In this document: piece after piece, positions 10,318 through 21,300 of the stretch | Layout: every line of letters starts with the position of its first letter | How positions within the stretch are numbered: position 1 is the first letter of the stretch | Assembly: GCA_920105625.2 (NCBI GenBank) | Contig: OV050030.1 | Location: 26,320,016-26,384,015 of the forward strand | Source of the DNA: Clusia tigrina | Taxonomy: Eukaryota > Arthropoda > Insecta > Diptera > Clusiidae | DNA: 64,000 nucleotides | Reading direction: 5' to 3' | Notes under the pieces: model-generated | Database searches by the model: none | What the model was told of the DNA's origin: nothing | What the model saw: only the letters and a program-made list of their open reading frames with translations | Position numbers and translations under genes: made by a program

Positions 10318-10761
10318 CTTGATGCAACAACACAGGTGGTGCAGATAAGTGACATTTCCTAGCCTATTCTGTTTTGTTGTTCTCTTTCGGTCTCGGTTCT
10401 GTCAAATTATGAAAACCGGTGCCGCCAAAAAATTTGCCGCGCTTTATTGAAATTATCGAAACATAAAATTTTGCTGATTATAAAATTTATTATTTATTAT
10501 TAAGTGAAAATAATAAAATGGGCAAATTTTGTGTAATATGCCGCAAAAGTTGGGGCAAAGAAAATGTGAAGTGTTTCAAAGTTCCAAGTGACGAGATTAT
10601 CTCAGCCGTTATAAAACTAAAATTTCAGGCGTCAAAGAAATTTTTCGCCCGTTACTAGAAATATTCTCATGCCTCCGGAACCCGCCTGCTGACTATTTTG
10701 ACAGAACCGAGATCTGAATTCTCTCAAAATATATCTGCACCACCTGTGTCGTTGCATCAAG
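10318..10761 (+). mobile_element. P-like element with THAP start, internally deleted (444 bp)
   Basis: Terminal inverted repeats of 30 bp (10318-10347 and 10732-10761) match at 29 of 30 positions and are flanked by exact 8-bp duplications. A 14-bp subterminal inverted repeat (tctcggttctgtca, 10391-10404 against 10699-10712) lies inside them. The terminus resembles the Drosophila P element end in its pattern c-tgatg-aa-aaca-aggtggt. An 8-bp target duplication and a THAP protein are P hallmarks. The interior keeps only the first part of one ORF, so it is a non-autonomous derivative. Confidence 0.82.
10518..10658 (+). pseudogene. Truncated THAP zinc-finger ORF (46 aa)
   Basis: The frame starts MGKFCVICRKSWGKENVK. 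This is the beginning of a THAP finger (Cys5-x2-Cys8, then a KCFKVPSDE segment in the usual FP position), and it stops after 46 codons. A complete THAP domain is about 80-90 residues, so the second half with the C-x2-H pair is missing, most likely lost in the internal deletion. In P-type transposases this finger sits at the N-terminus and binds the element ends. The ATG follows an A-rich leader. Confidence 0.65.
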
Positions 10762-10769
10762 CGACGGGG
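10762..10769. repeat. Right 8-bp target duplication of the P-like element
   Basis: An exact copy of 10310-10317. Confidence 0.85.
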
Positions 10770-11152
10770 TACGTACCACCCAAGAGTGTGAGATTTTTAC
10801 TCACTAAAACCACCTCCCTAACATAACAGTTACGCTCAGCCAGAAAGGCCTGATATCGATTTAGGAAGGGAATTAAACAGATATACAAAGATTACTACTC
10901 GCGGTTTGAAAGAAAAAGTGTTATTTTCGATTTTAACTTATGTTTTGATTCATTCAAACAAATCACCTCCGAAACTAAATTGAAATCATAACACACATTA
11001 ATTAGTATATATGTTTCATAATTCTCGATTTAAATATAAATATAAAATTTTCAGTTATGTCGATTTCGTTTGGGATTGTATCTTTCAGTTTAATTAAAAT
11101 CGATTATTACGTATTACTAGCTATTGCGTGATTTGACTGTAGTTTTCCCACA
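10770..11152. other. Non-coding spacer
   Basis: Unique-looking AT-rich DNA between the P-like element and the next MITE. No gene or repeat was recognised. Confidence 0.5.
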
Positions 11153-11160
11153 TTCTGAAC

Positions 11161-11310
11161 AAGAGAACACAGAGAAAAGAAACTTAAACGTCAAACGGCA
11201 AAGCAACGAAATAAAGCAGACGGACATTTTACACGAATCCACTCAAAATCGCGGTATGTCCGTTACGAATGCTGGCAGTGAAAAAGACTTTAGTTTTTCC
11301 ATGTTCTCTG
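11161..11310. mobile_element. hAT-type MITE, copy 2 (150 bp)
   Basis: It starts aagagaacacagagaaaag and ends gttctctg. Exact 8-bp duplications (ttctgaac) lie at 11153-11160 and 11311-11318. It carries one copy of the motif gaatccactcaaaatcg, which is tandemly expanded in the 60.3- and 60.8-kb copies. Confidence 0.88.
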
Positions 11311-11420
11311 TTCTGAACTTTGTTTTAAAATAAATAAATATCGATTAATGTGCACCTTTTTCCTTGTTCGAAAATATATAATAAGGTCTTATTTATTTCG
11401 TAAAGGAACCAAATATAGGT

Positions 11421-11617
11421 CAGAGAATAAAGAGAAATTACTTTTGTTTTGCGCATACTTACACATGTGCAAAACTGTATTAGTGTGTCTGATTTTCTTC
11501 AGAATTCTGGTTAAGCAATGATAAACAAACCTATACAGACTGGCAACTAACGATAAACAAAGACTTTTTTGACGTTTGAAAATTTGACGTTAAAGTGTCG
11601 CTTCTATGTGTTCTCTG
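11421..11617. mobile_element. hAT-type MITE, copy 3 (197 bp)
   Basis: It starts cagagaataaagaga and ends gttctctg. The flanks atataggt and atataagg (11413-11420 and 11618-11625) agree at 6 of 8 bases, an eroded target duplication. It is close in sequence to copy 1 at 9950-10147. Confidence 0.78.
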
Positions 11618-11625
11618 ATATAAGG

Positions 11626-12303
11626 GCTTAGATTATTTCATCTGAAAGAAATTAAAACAGACTGGCAGCACTGTGTCTACAACACAACTCTGCGTTTGCT
11701 TTTGATGTGCTTTCGTAACTGCTCGCCCATTTCTCAGTTTGTGTTGTGTCGCGCTCGCAAGTGCAAATGTCAAATTAATTGATCGAGGAATAAAGGAAAT
11801 TTTCAGAAAATGTATGATATTTTCTGCTGCTGAATGCGAAGCGAGTTAGAAAGTAAACAACAACGAAAAAATGCTAAAATAAAGTATAGTTTCTTAATTA
11901 TCCAAGCACATTCAAGTGTCGATAAAAGAAATTATATAATTGTGTGAAATTTCAGTGTATACAAATTTAAAATTGCGAGTAATTTGCAAAAAAAAAAGTG
12001 CATATGAAATTTAAGATTTGCGTTAAAGTAATAAAATAAATTAATTGTTTGATATTTGCATGAAGCTATTGTCCTTATTTCTTTAATGTGCGCGATTTTT
12101 AATGACTAATTTGTGATTAATTTACGCTTGGCCTATTGAAAGTTGTATTTCCATTGCTAAGCGAAGACGACGTCAGTGAATGCCAAACAAGCGCGGAGAG
12201 TAATTTCTTGTTGTTATTTGTATTTGCTACAAGCAGAACGCCCCTCTTCGTGGTGTTTTAGTGCAGCAAATATTCGCAATTTCCAATTATATTGCTGTAA
12301 AAC
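11626..12303 (+). promoter_or_regulatory. Presumed parcas promoter and 5' UTR region
   Basis: This unique, repeat-free stretch lies between the last upstream MITE and the parcas start codon, so it must hold at least the proximal 5' UTR. No TATA box or start site can be fixed by eye. It is slightly richer in GC near 12170-12260 than its surroundings. The assignment is by position only. Confidence 0.4.
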
Positions 12304-15300
12304 ATGTCTACTGAAAGCAGCGAGCTGGACCCGCGCATTCAGGTGAGTCTTAACTAACACAATTCCAGAGATTAGAGCCGACACTGACTTACAAATGATA
12401 TGTAAATAATATACCAAGAAAAAGTTGATAGAAGGCAGTTTTCGCAGAAAGCAGACAACAAAATTTTACATAGCTCTCTACCTTGGATGAAAATATTGCA
12501 CCACCACCCGCATAAAAAATGTCCATTATTATAAGTCGTGACATTTCATTTCACGTTCATCAGTACAAATGCCTGACAAGTTGCCCATCTCCACACAAGC
12601 GCTGTTGTACTTGTTTTAAAAATATAATTTTCATTGTGCACTTAAGGAAAGTGTACTCGTACATTGTTAGTCACTGAATATGGCGCGATGTACATATGTA
12701 AGTAGTTTGAAATGCACACTTAACGAGTGACAGGTGACTCCTTTTTTGCATGTCACACAACTACTTAGCTAAATATACACACATACGTGCATACACTGCT
12801 ACAAGGACGAGTTTTGTTGTCACTGCCTGCAGTCTGGTCTGAAACGAGTGTGACCACTTAAGTAGCAGCCATTTTCGCTCTTTGCTTGCCTACATACATA
12901 TGCATTATATAGGATGTATCAATAAAATAAAAACAGTTTTTCAAAGTCATTTCAATTACGGAAATATTTCAATAAAAAATTTGTATACTATAAACATATG
13001 TATTTCGATAATGGTAATGGATAAAGACTTCCAGAGCACTGATCGATCGACTACTCTGAACTTTTATAGTGGGGGTTTCGTCAAACAATGTTCCATTGTT
13101 GATAGTCAATACTGTGCAAAGCCTCAGCTAAGAGTCCACTTTATACAAGATTGTATAGGCTCCTGCCATGATAAAGTTCCTTAGGAGAAGGGAGTAATAA
13201 AAGTTAGTTTAGACATATTTTTACAATAATTACAAGAAATGGTTACCAGTAACGTTCAAATTGTACGAACTTATTTTCATGTCTTTTAATTCATTTCAAT
13301 TCCTGTATTGATGAAGCAGCTTATGATGATTCTCAACACAGTATCATTTTAAACTTCAATCATTGCATTATAAATAACCGATGTCGGAGATAAATGTATG
13401 TTGGTCTGATACTAATCATACTAGTATATATGAAGAGGATGTTAAACAGATGGCCAATTATGAAATACTCGCACTTAATGCTGTGGTTATGCTGATAAAT
13501 ATGCTTGGTAAGCATTCCGTGTTCATTTTTCGTTTTCTCTGGCGGACTTCAGTACTGTTGCATGCTTAGATTGTCCCCATTAAATTTATCACTTGCTGTC
13601 AATTTACACAATCAATTTATCAACTGTGAGAGCATACAAGATTCGCTTTTGCATGGTGTACGGGCCAGCGAACAGGTTCGCTCGATGCCGCCATCTTCAT
13701 TCTTCACAATGACAAAATGTCATTTGAGGAGCAAAACAACAACAGAAAACCCATTATGCTCGTAAGCATAACGAAGTATACACAGTGATGTACACTTGGA
13801 GTGCATGTCTTTTTATGTTATTGCCATCGCACTATTTACATAAGAGACAGGAAAAACTATATTTTTATTTTATTTAATTGGCCGTATGCTGTTTTGGTAC
13901 AATTAAACTTCTCTCTGAACTTGGATCATTGTGTCGGTAACACTTTGTTCAAAGGCATAACAGATTTTGATGATATTGGTATTAAATTGTTCGTGTAGAA
14001 ACCCCGAGTGTCGTAGGTTATATCACACATATTCGATTTTGCCAACCGAGTTTACTCGCTTGTGTAAAAAACAATGAATGTCTTTATGCTTGGCGAGAAC
14101 TGTTCTTTCAATACTAATATTTTGATATGAAAATTGCGAGTTGTTTCTGTTCTGTCGCCAAACAGTCGTTTTCTGTCGTTAAATTTTGTAGTTTCTGTTG
14201 CAAAAGCACAGGGTTCTGTTGCTGTTGCCGTTTTTACTCGTATGTCACTTTGCACCTTAAATCGTATAAGAGAACCAGTTTCAACTTGTTAAAAGCGGCG
14301 AATTCGTTAAGTTTGTTGTTGTAATTACATACATATTCCTAAAGATCCCACATTTAGCGAGTTGACCGTGGCGTATCGAACGCCAATTGGCAGTGAGAAC
14401 AAAGGTCGTGTACGGAATGTGCAAAATATGAGTACCGAGTACAGGGGGGACCGTGTAATCTACTATTTTACATAATTTTATAAATAAATTATGTGAATTT
14501 TTCATATATTAACATTGAATTAAAACTTTTTTTATTATATTTTGTTATTCTGAAATTTTTAAAAGATTAGAGATTCCAGTTTAGCGTAGAAATGCATCCA
14601 GGCGTGCAATGTTGCATGCAATGCAAACAAATATCACCAAAACAAGTATTTACCGCATTTAATAGTTGCGAGCAAAAATCAAATTTATCACTGCTAATAT
14701 TATAAAAAAATCATGTTTATATTAATATTACAATGGCGTATAGAAATTATTTACATTCCTACATTTTCAGTGTAATTAGAAATGTGAAATCAGTGACTAG
14801 TTGAACAAAAGAATTCATTGTCATTCTGATAACTATTTTGGAGGCGATATCTAATAGAAATCATAAGCATTTAAATTTGCCAAACGTTATTTAGATTAAG
14901 CGGCAGCAAAAAAGCACACTTCGTCCTGGATTGCTCCTTTGTGACACTTCCCAAACGTTACTTGATTCGATGTGTCACTGCAAAATTTCGCTGATCAATT
15001 CAGTTCTCTAGATAAAAACACTATGTGGCTACTAAGTAAGATCATCTCTTGAGAATGTACCGAAAATGTGTCAGTAGGTAGGATAATATTTCCCGCCTAC
15101 TTACATATATCAACCTTCTGACCTGACCTCAGTCAAAGCTAAGAATATTTTTTTGTTTCTTGGTGTAGGTTGATTTTATACCGTACTATTATAAAAAAAC
15201 CATATCAAAATAGAGAGCTTACCTGTTGACTATTTAAAAATACGCTAAAAGTACGATGAGTGGAATGAAGAAAGGTCAGAAATGGTCATTAGCAAGTTCG

Positions 15301-18300
15301 GTCTGAACGCCCACATGATTCATTATTCTAAATAAGTTAGTTTAGTGGTGAATGACGAGCATTGCTTATCTGAACTAAAAATACCGTCCCTCGCCTGTTT
15401 CAATATGGATTATTTGTGCGTTTGCTGTGACAAATACCGCCAAGAGTACGTACATAGTTTCAAAACGACTTAATAATTGATTTTCTGTCATCACTGTTTC
15501 CCTGTAATAGCTCAGACATTTAGCTACGGACATTAAAAGAACGTGGAAGGGTGATGTCAGCTCGCGCCACTTATGCACATAGATATTTTTAACCCTCCGT
15601 TCCATTTTGAATTGGAACTTATTTCTAATTTAGTTCACATGCGTTTCATGATTCGGTGGACAAGGGCTTTGTTGCCTGCAGAACCCACTAACCAGGCACG
15701 TGCTCGTTAACCTACTTAAGGAATATGTGCAAAGCAGGTTTATGCCACACACTTCCTAACTATTTGACATACACAATTTTGCGGTTGGTGGGTTTATGCT
15801 GACAACCTGATGCGGTTTCAGCTAAATGGGTTTTGAAATGGGCTCTCTTAAATCTTGTTTTACTACTGCCCTGTAATGTATAATTTTTATACTACAAAAT
15901 TCGTTCATTTATTTTTGTATATTGTTTTAAATAGCCCAGTTTTTTATGTTTCAAGAATTGCACTGACGTTCTTTTATTTTTCATAATTGCCTCTCCCTTC
16001 GCCTTGGAGTTTGGATCCTGTGCAGTTAAAATTGAAACCAATTAGCAAAGAGTATCCATACATAGAGATTGAATCACTCAAAATTTTGTGTGATGGAAGT
16101 GAAGGCGATTTTACAAAAATGGGTGAGCGGCTAGGGGAAGCGAGATGAAATGCGTGTATTTATATTCGAGGGGCTTACTAGAAAACCCCTCGTACAAATT
16201 TTTTGCATCAATAACTTCGCTCGTCATGCGAGCTCCATATATGTATGTATGTAAGAGTGGTTAGGTGGTCAGTTAGCTGTTAAAGATATTATCAGAGTAG
16301 CAAACGTAATCGATTGTCAGAGTGTTAATCGAAATTACCATCGCGAGCAGAGACGTAAAAAGGGCATTAAGAGGTCAGCAGCTTAAGAGTCGAGTTCAGC
16401 AGTGAAGAAGCCGATCAACCAAAGCAGTTTTAAGTTTACCTTTCATATTCGCACACCTAATTACTTTCAATTATTCATTTGCGTTTTCATTATTTTATAT
16501 ATTAATAAAATACCGGTTGTATTAAATTACAACCTTCACATGTACACTCTTTGCTATTAGGTTATTGAGAAGGAGCTGAACATTTCATGTTAAGGTACTC
16601 GATTGCACAAACAATATTTTGCTACTTATGTAACTCATCTGATATACACATATGTGTATATGGAGAAGAAGAGAGCGAAAGAGTGAGAGTCAATGAGAAA
16701 TTTACATTAATGGTCAAATGAACAGCATATTTACATATATGCCCAACATACCTGTATATATTTACAGAGTCCAGTATTGATGCAGCGCCATTTGCTCATG
16801 CGAACATATTTGGTACTGTTGGATTCGTAAATTTTCACAGAGAAACTGTAATTCAAGATCATAATTTTCCTAAAGATACCATATAAATAGAAGCTGAGGT
16901 CAGTTTAGAGTAAAAGTCTTTTATAAATTTTGGTCATATTTATATATGTATTCTTTTCTCTAAACTTAGGGTGGCCAGGAGTTGCATTTTTGGATACAGG
17001 AACAAAGTTTGACTCTAATCCTAAATTCAAAATCGGACTTGAATCGAAATTGTTCATATAATTTTTGTTCATATGGACACGAAATAGTATTTTATTTAAT
17101 TTATGACAGTTATAAAAAAAGACATTATAAATCTATTAAAATGCAATTACTGATTAATGAAAGGTCAACACTGAGAAGTTGTTTGTATTACGTCATCAGC
17201 AGATAATCGTAAACAACAGATAATATATGTATGCAATTTTTGCGCTAAAGGTGCTGGAATTGTTGGAATGGCCTCTAAGGTAGTTGAAGTGGATAATATG
17301 GAGACACATCGTATCATTTGGTGTACAGTTGTAACTTTAATGCTGAATCAATAATACCAGGAGATCTAAAGTGAAGCTTGTACGATTGTTGTTAAACAGT
17401 ATAATTAGTATTTGTAGACCTTTTTTTAATTAAACTAAACTAATTACTTTCATGAATTAAAATAATTAATTTCATTAATGAAATTAATTAATTTAAATCT
17501 AACCTCTCAACGAAGTGTTTTTCAAGTACTTAATACAATCTAGTGAACGCACTATGGTTGGTTGGTTGGTTTCAGTGGCTGATCCAAGTCAGTCCTCACA
17601 AGGATCACAATTATCGCCTTAGCGACGTTTTGATTCCACAACCTCTCCTAACGCCGGAGAAAATGATGGATTGTTCACTAAATCCACTTTGTGGAGTTTA
17701 GGTATCTTAAAAGATCTTTCGGTCGCACTATTAGTAATAATAATTTACTAAGCTTATGTTAAGATTTAAATTAAGTTTTAAGAGATATTATTTGCTAAAT
17801 GTTCAAGGATGGATTGCAATGAAATAAGGTAGGCAGGTACACCAAAATGGCTGCCGACCTCGCGTCGCCTCAATTAGCAATAGTGTCTTTTTGCTGCCAT
17901 GTCCTCGCGAGCTGGAAAAATGGTATATACTTTAGTAACTATTACTACCAGCCGGAGTTGTCAATAAATTGGGATAGGTCTAAAAGTTCTAAACTAGAGC
18001 AATGCCATATACTCTCTAGAAAAGGACTTTCGAAATATTTGAGTCTCAAGCGAGCAAGGTCTGGGCAATCACAAACAAAATGGACGACTGTTTCTTTCTC
18101 CTCTGGGTCTTTTCACCTCCTGCAATGAGCACTGAACGGAAAGCCCATTTTTTCAGCGTGTGTGCCGACAGTCCAACGACCCGTGCATGCCGCTATAATG
18201 TTGCTAATGTCTTTCTTGGTTTGTTGAGAAGATGGTTAGTTCTTTTTGCAGTGTAATCACGCCACGTCCTTCTCGAAATGGCACATGCGGCAGTGTTTTC

Positions 18301-21300
18301 CCACCTCTCGCGAGCCTTGCGGAGGAAGTGATTATAAATATTTTCCTAAACAACAGTTAGGGGGACAACCACGTCCATATAGGAAAACTCTTGATCGATT
18401 CATCAGCCCTATCGTTACCTTCAATGTTCCTGTTGTCCGGAACCCAGACAAGGGAGAAGGTATTGCCGCCTGGCTGTCGGAGTAAATTGATATGTTTTTG
18501 GTCAACTTGCGCCCCTCAGCGCCCTACATGCCTCCCAAATTCCAAATACCTCTGCTTGAAAGACACGATGCCGATAGCAATTTGAAGGAGAGTAGAAAAT
18601 TGAGGAGTTTCTGAAAATATTCCCGCACCCACCCCAGATTCCATCTTGGAACCATTGGTGAAAATTGGCGTACCCCCTTTCGCGAGGATGTTTCCCTTCT
18701 TCCAATCATTCCTACTTGGTAGAACAGAATATCACAGGGACATATGTTTCTTATAAATCTAATTGATAAATTATTATTTTATAAATATGAATCAATAGGT
18801 AATTCATGTTTATCGACATCTTCAATATTTTTCTTTTGTAAATTTACGTCGAAATTGTGTTCAAAACAATATCCAATAAGATTTTCTTATGTAATTTTTA
18901 AATTGAAGTGTTTATGAGATTTTTTGTTTATTTAAAAAATATTTCATTGCATTAAGTTCGAAATATATGTTAATTTAATTAGCACCTTAATAAATTTGCT
19001 TGTGCGTATGAATGGAGATTAGAATGAATTGTTTGATGAATTGTGTTTTGTGTGTTGGTTTTTGAAGACGGGTTTTCAAGGATTACAAGTTGTTGTTTCC
19101 ATTGTAAAGATTTCACAACGACCTTTAATGGGTCAAAGTTTTTATAACCAAATGTATACTAACCCACACTATGTTAGCCAAATCTGAAATCTTCTAATTA
19201 TTTAAGAGAAATATTGATTAAATTGCCTCCTATCATTCTCTATTTCATGGGGTTTTTTAGGGAGAGTAATGGATGTAGTTATCTTCTCCCAGGCTTTCTT
19301 CACTTAACTTCTCCCAGGCTTTCTTCACTTTCAAGATACAATATTCGTTTGGAAACATGCTGCGTAAAGCTTTTAATAACATCATGTTTAAAGAACTACC
19401 AATAGTCCAACCACGTCACTTGTAATCCAATAACTCCTTGTTGGTATTCCAATTGCTGTCAATGTCAATGCAGACTAGGTAGGTAGGAGTTACCGCCCAG
19501 TTTGCCAAAAGCACAATTGAGCACACATAATGGCCCATTGTGATACCACGGTGTGGCGCCGTTCAAGCACTGACTAAAAAGTTCCCATACTTGGGATGCA
19601 GACTAGGGTGGACTGAAATGTAATTGGTCTAGGCAGGAAAACACTACTTTTTTCAACAAAAGTTAATTTAGTTCTGAACATACTCTCCTTGAATGAATGA
19701 ATGAATGAGCAAAAACAATTTAAGAACTCTGACAGGTCACCTCACAGGCCACTGTCGTTTAAGAAGCCACCTCATGAAACTGGGACTCTCACCAGTAAAC
19801 ACGCGTAGGTTCTGCACGGTGGCAGAAGAAACACCTGAGCACCTTCTAATGAACTGCGAAGCCTACCTCGCAGTAGGAAGAAATATCTGGGGCATTACTG
19901 GCCCGAGGGCAGAGACTTTAGAGCAATAAACCCCAACTCAGTAATAAGCTTCCTTAGAACTGTTGTACTAATATAAGACCTTTAAAGGTACATGCAGGAG
20001 GAGTACAATAGATCAAATTGGTCGAGGTACATTTTCCCTCTTTATTTCATTCATTCATTACTCTCCTTTCATTCAGCTCTATATCTTTAGAACAACGTTT
20101 CTCCACCTTTGCAATGCCCTTGAAAAACCCGATTTGTCGAGGCCTTCAAAATAGTCATACGAGTATGTCTCCAAAATTATCTCTTCATTCGAACCAAGCC
20201 GTTTTCCATCGACCCTTTTCTTCAAGTTTCGAAATGGATAATAGTCGTAGGGTACAAAATATGCAGAATATGTTAGATGACGAACCAATTCGGTTGCTTA
20301 ATGTATATAAATTGCTGCGACTGCGAGCTTGGCCCCAGGTGCATTATTCTGGTGGAAGATCATTTGTTGTAAATACCAAAGTAGTTCGCTTTCAATGGTA
20401 GGCAACCATGGACTAAAAGACGTAGCTGACAATTTGACATGAATGATTTGAAGAAATTCATTCTTCATCTCATGTATCAGTGCCCTTCGATAGCTAAAAG
20501 ACGTAGCTGAAAATCTGACATCAATCCTTTGAAGGAGTTTGCTCTTCATCTCAAGTGTCAGTTCCCTTCGCTAGCTAGAAGAATGCACAAATTCCTGGGC
20601 CCACCATTTGTCTATGATCTGATCGAATTATCATCCATATCCGCATCATGTTCATATCGAAATAAAAATGCTTCTCCACGTGGTAGATGGGGGAATTCCT
20701 ATGATATCACAATGAGCCTTTAAGTGAGCTTTCACGAAGAGGACTGCCCCTCTAACCTAACCTACCCTATCCTAGTATTTGGGATAAACAACATTGGTTC
20801 GATTGATGGTGGGTGGCGCCATTTACTTTTCTGTCCACTCTCGAGAGTGTTTACTTTTTTCTGTCTATATTCTGCCATAAAATGTTTCATAAAAGAAAAT
20901 TCTCTTCTGCTTGATTGTGTATAATAAAAACATCACTTTCCCAAACATTCTTTGCACTGTTTACGCCAAGCAACCCAGTTCGCGGCTAATTTTCTTTTGC
21001 CTTCTTCAATAAGTTGTTTACTTTAATAGATTGAGCGTACGGAATGGGGCAGACTGCCTGCTATTTCTGTGTATATACAAGCATGCCTGTTTATTTACTT
21101 CAATCGCATTCATATTCAAATCACATTATTATTGTATTTTTTATTTGTAACCATGGTTCGTTCGGGCTGCTCTTTATACGGCATATAGAATTCCCATACC
21201 TCAAGGCCAAGTGTGTTTGGTAAAGAAATAAATAATGTTTATATACATATATATATATGTCGATACATGTACTCCGCAGCACTCCTCTGCTAGTCGATGG

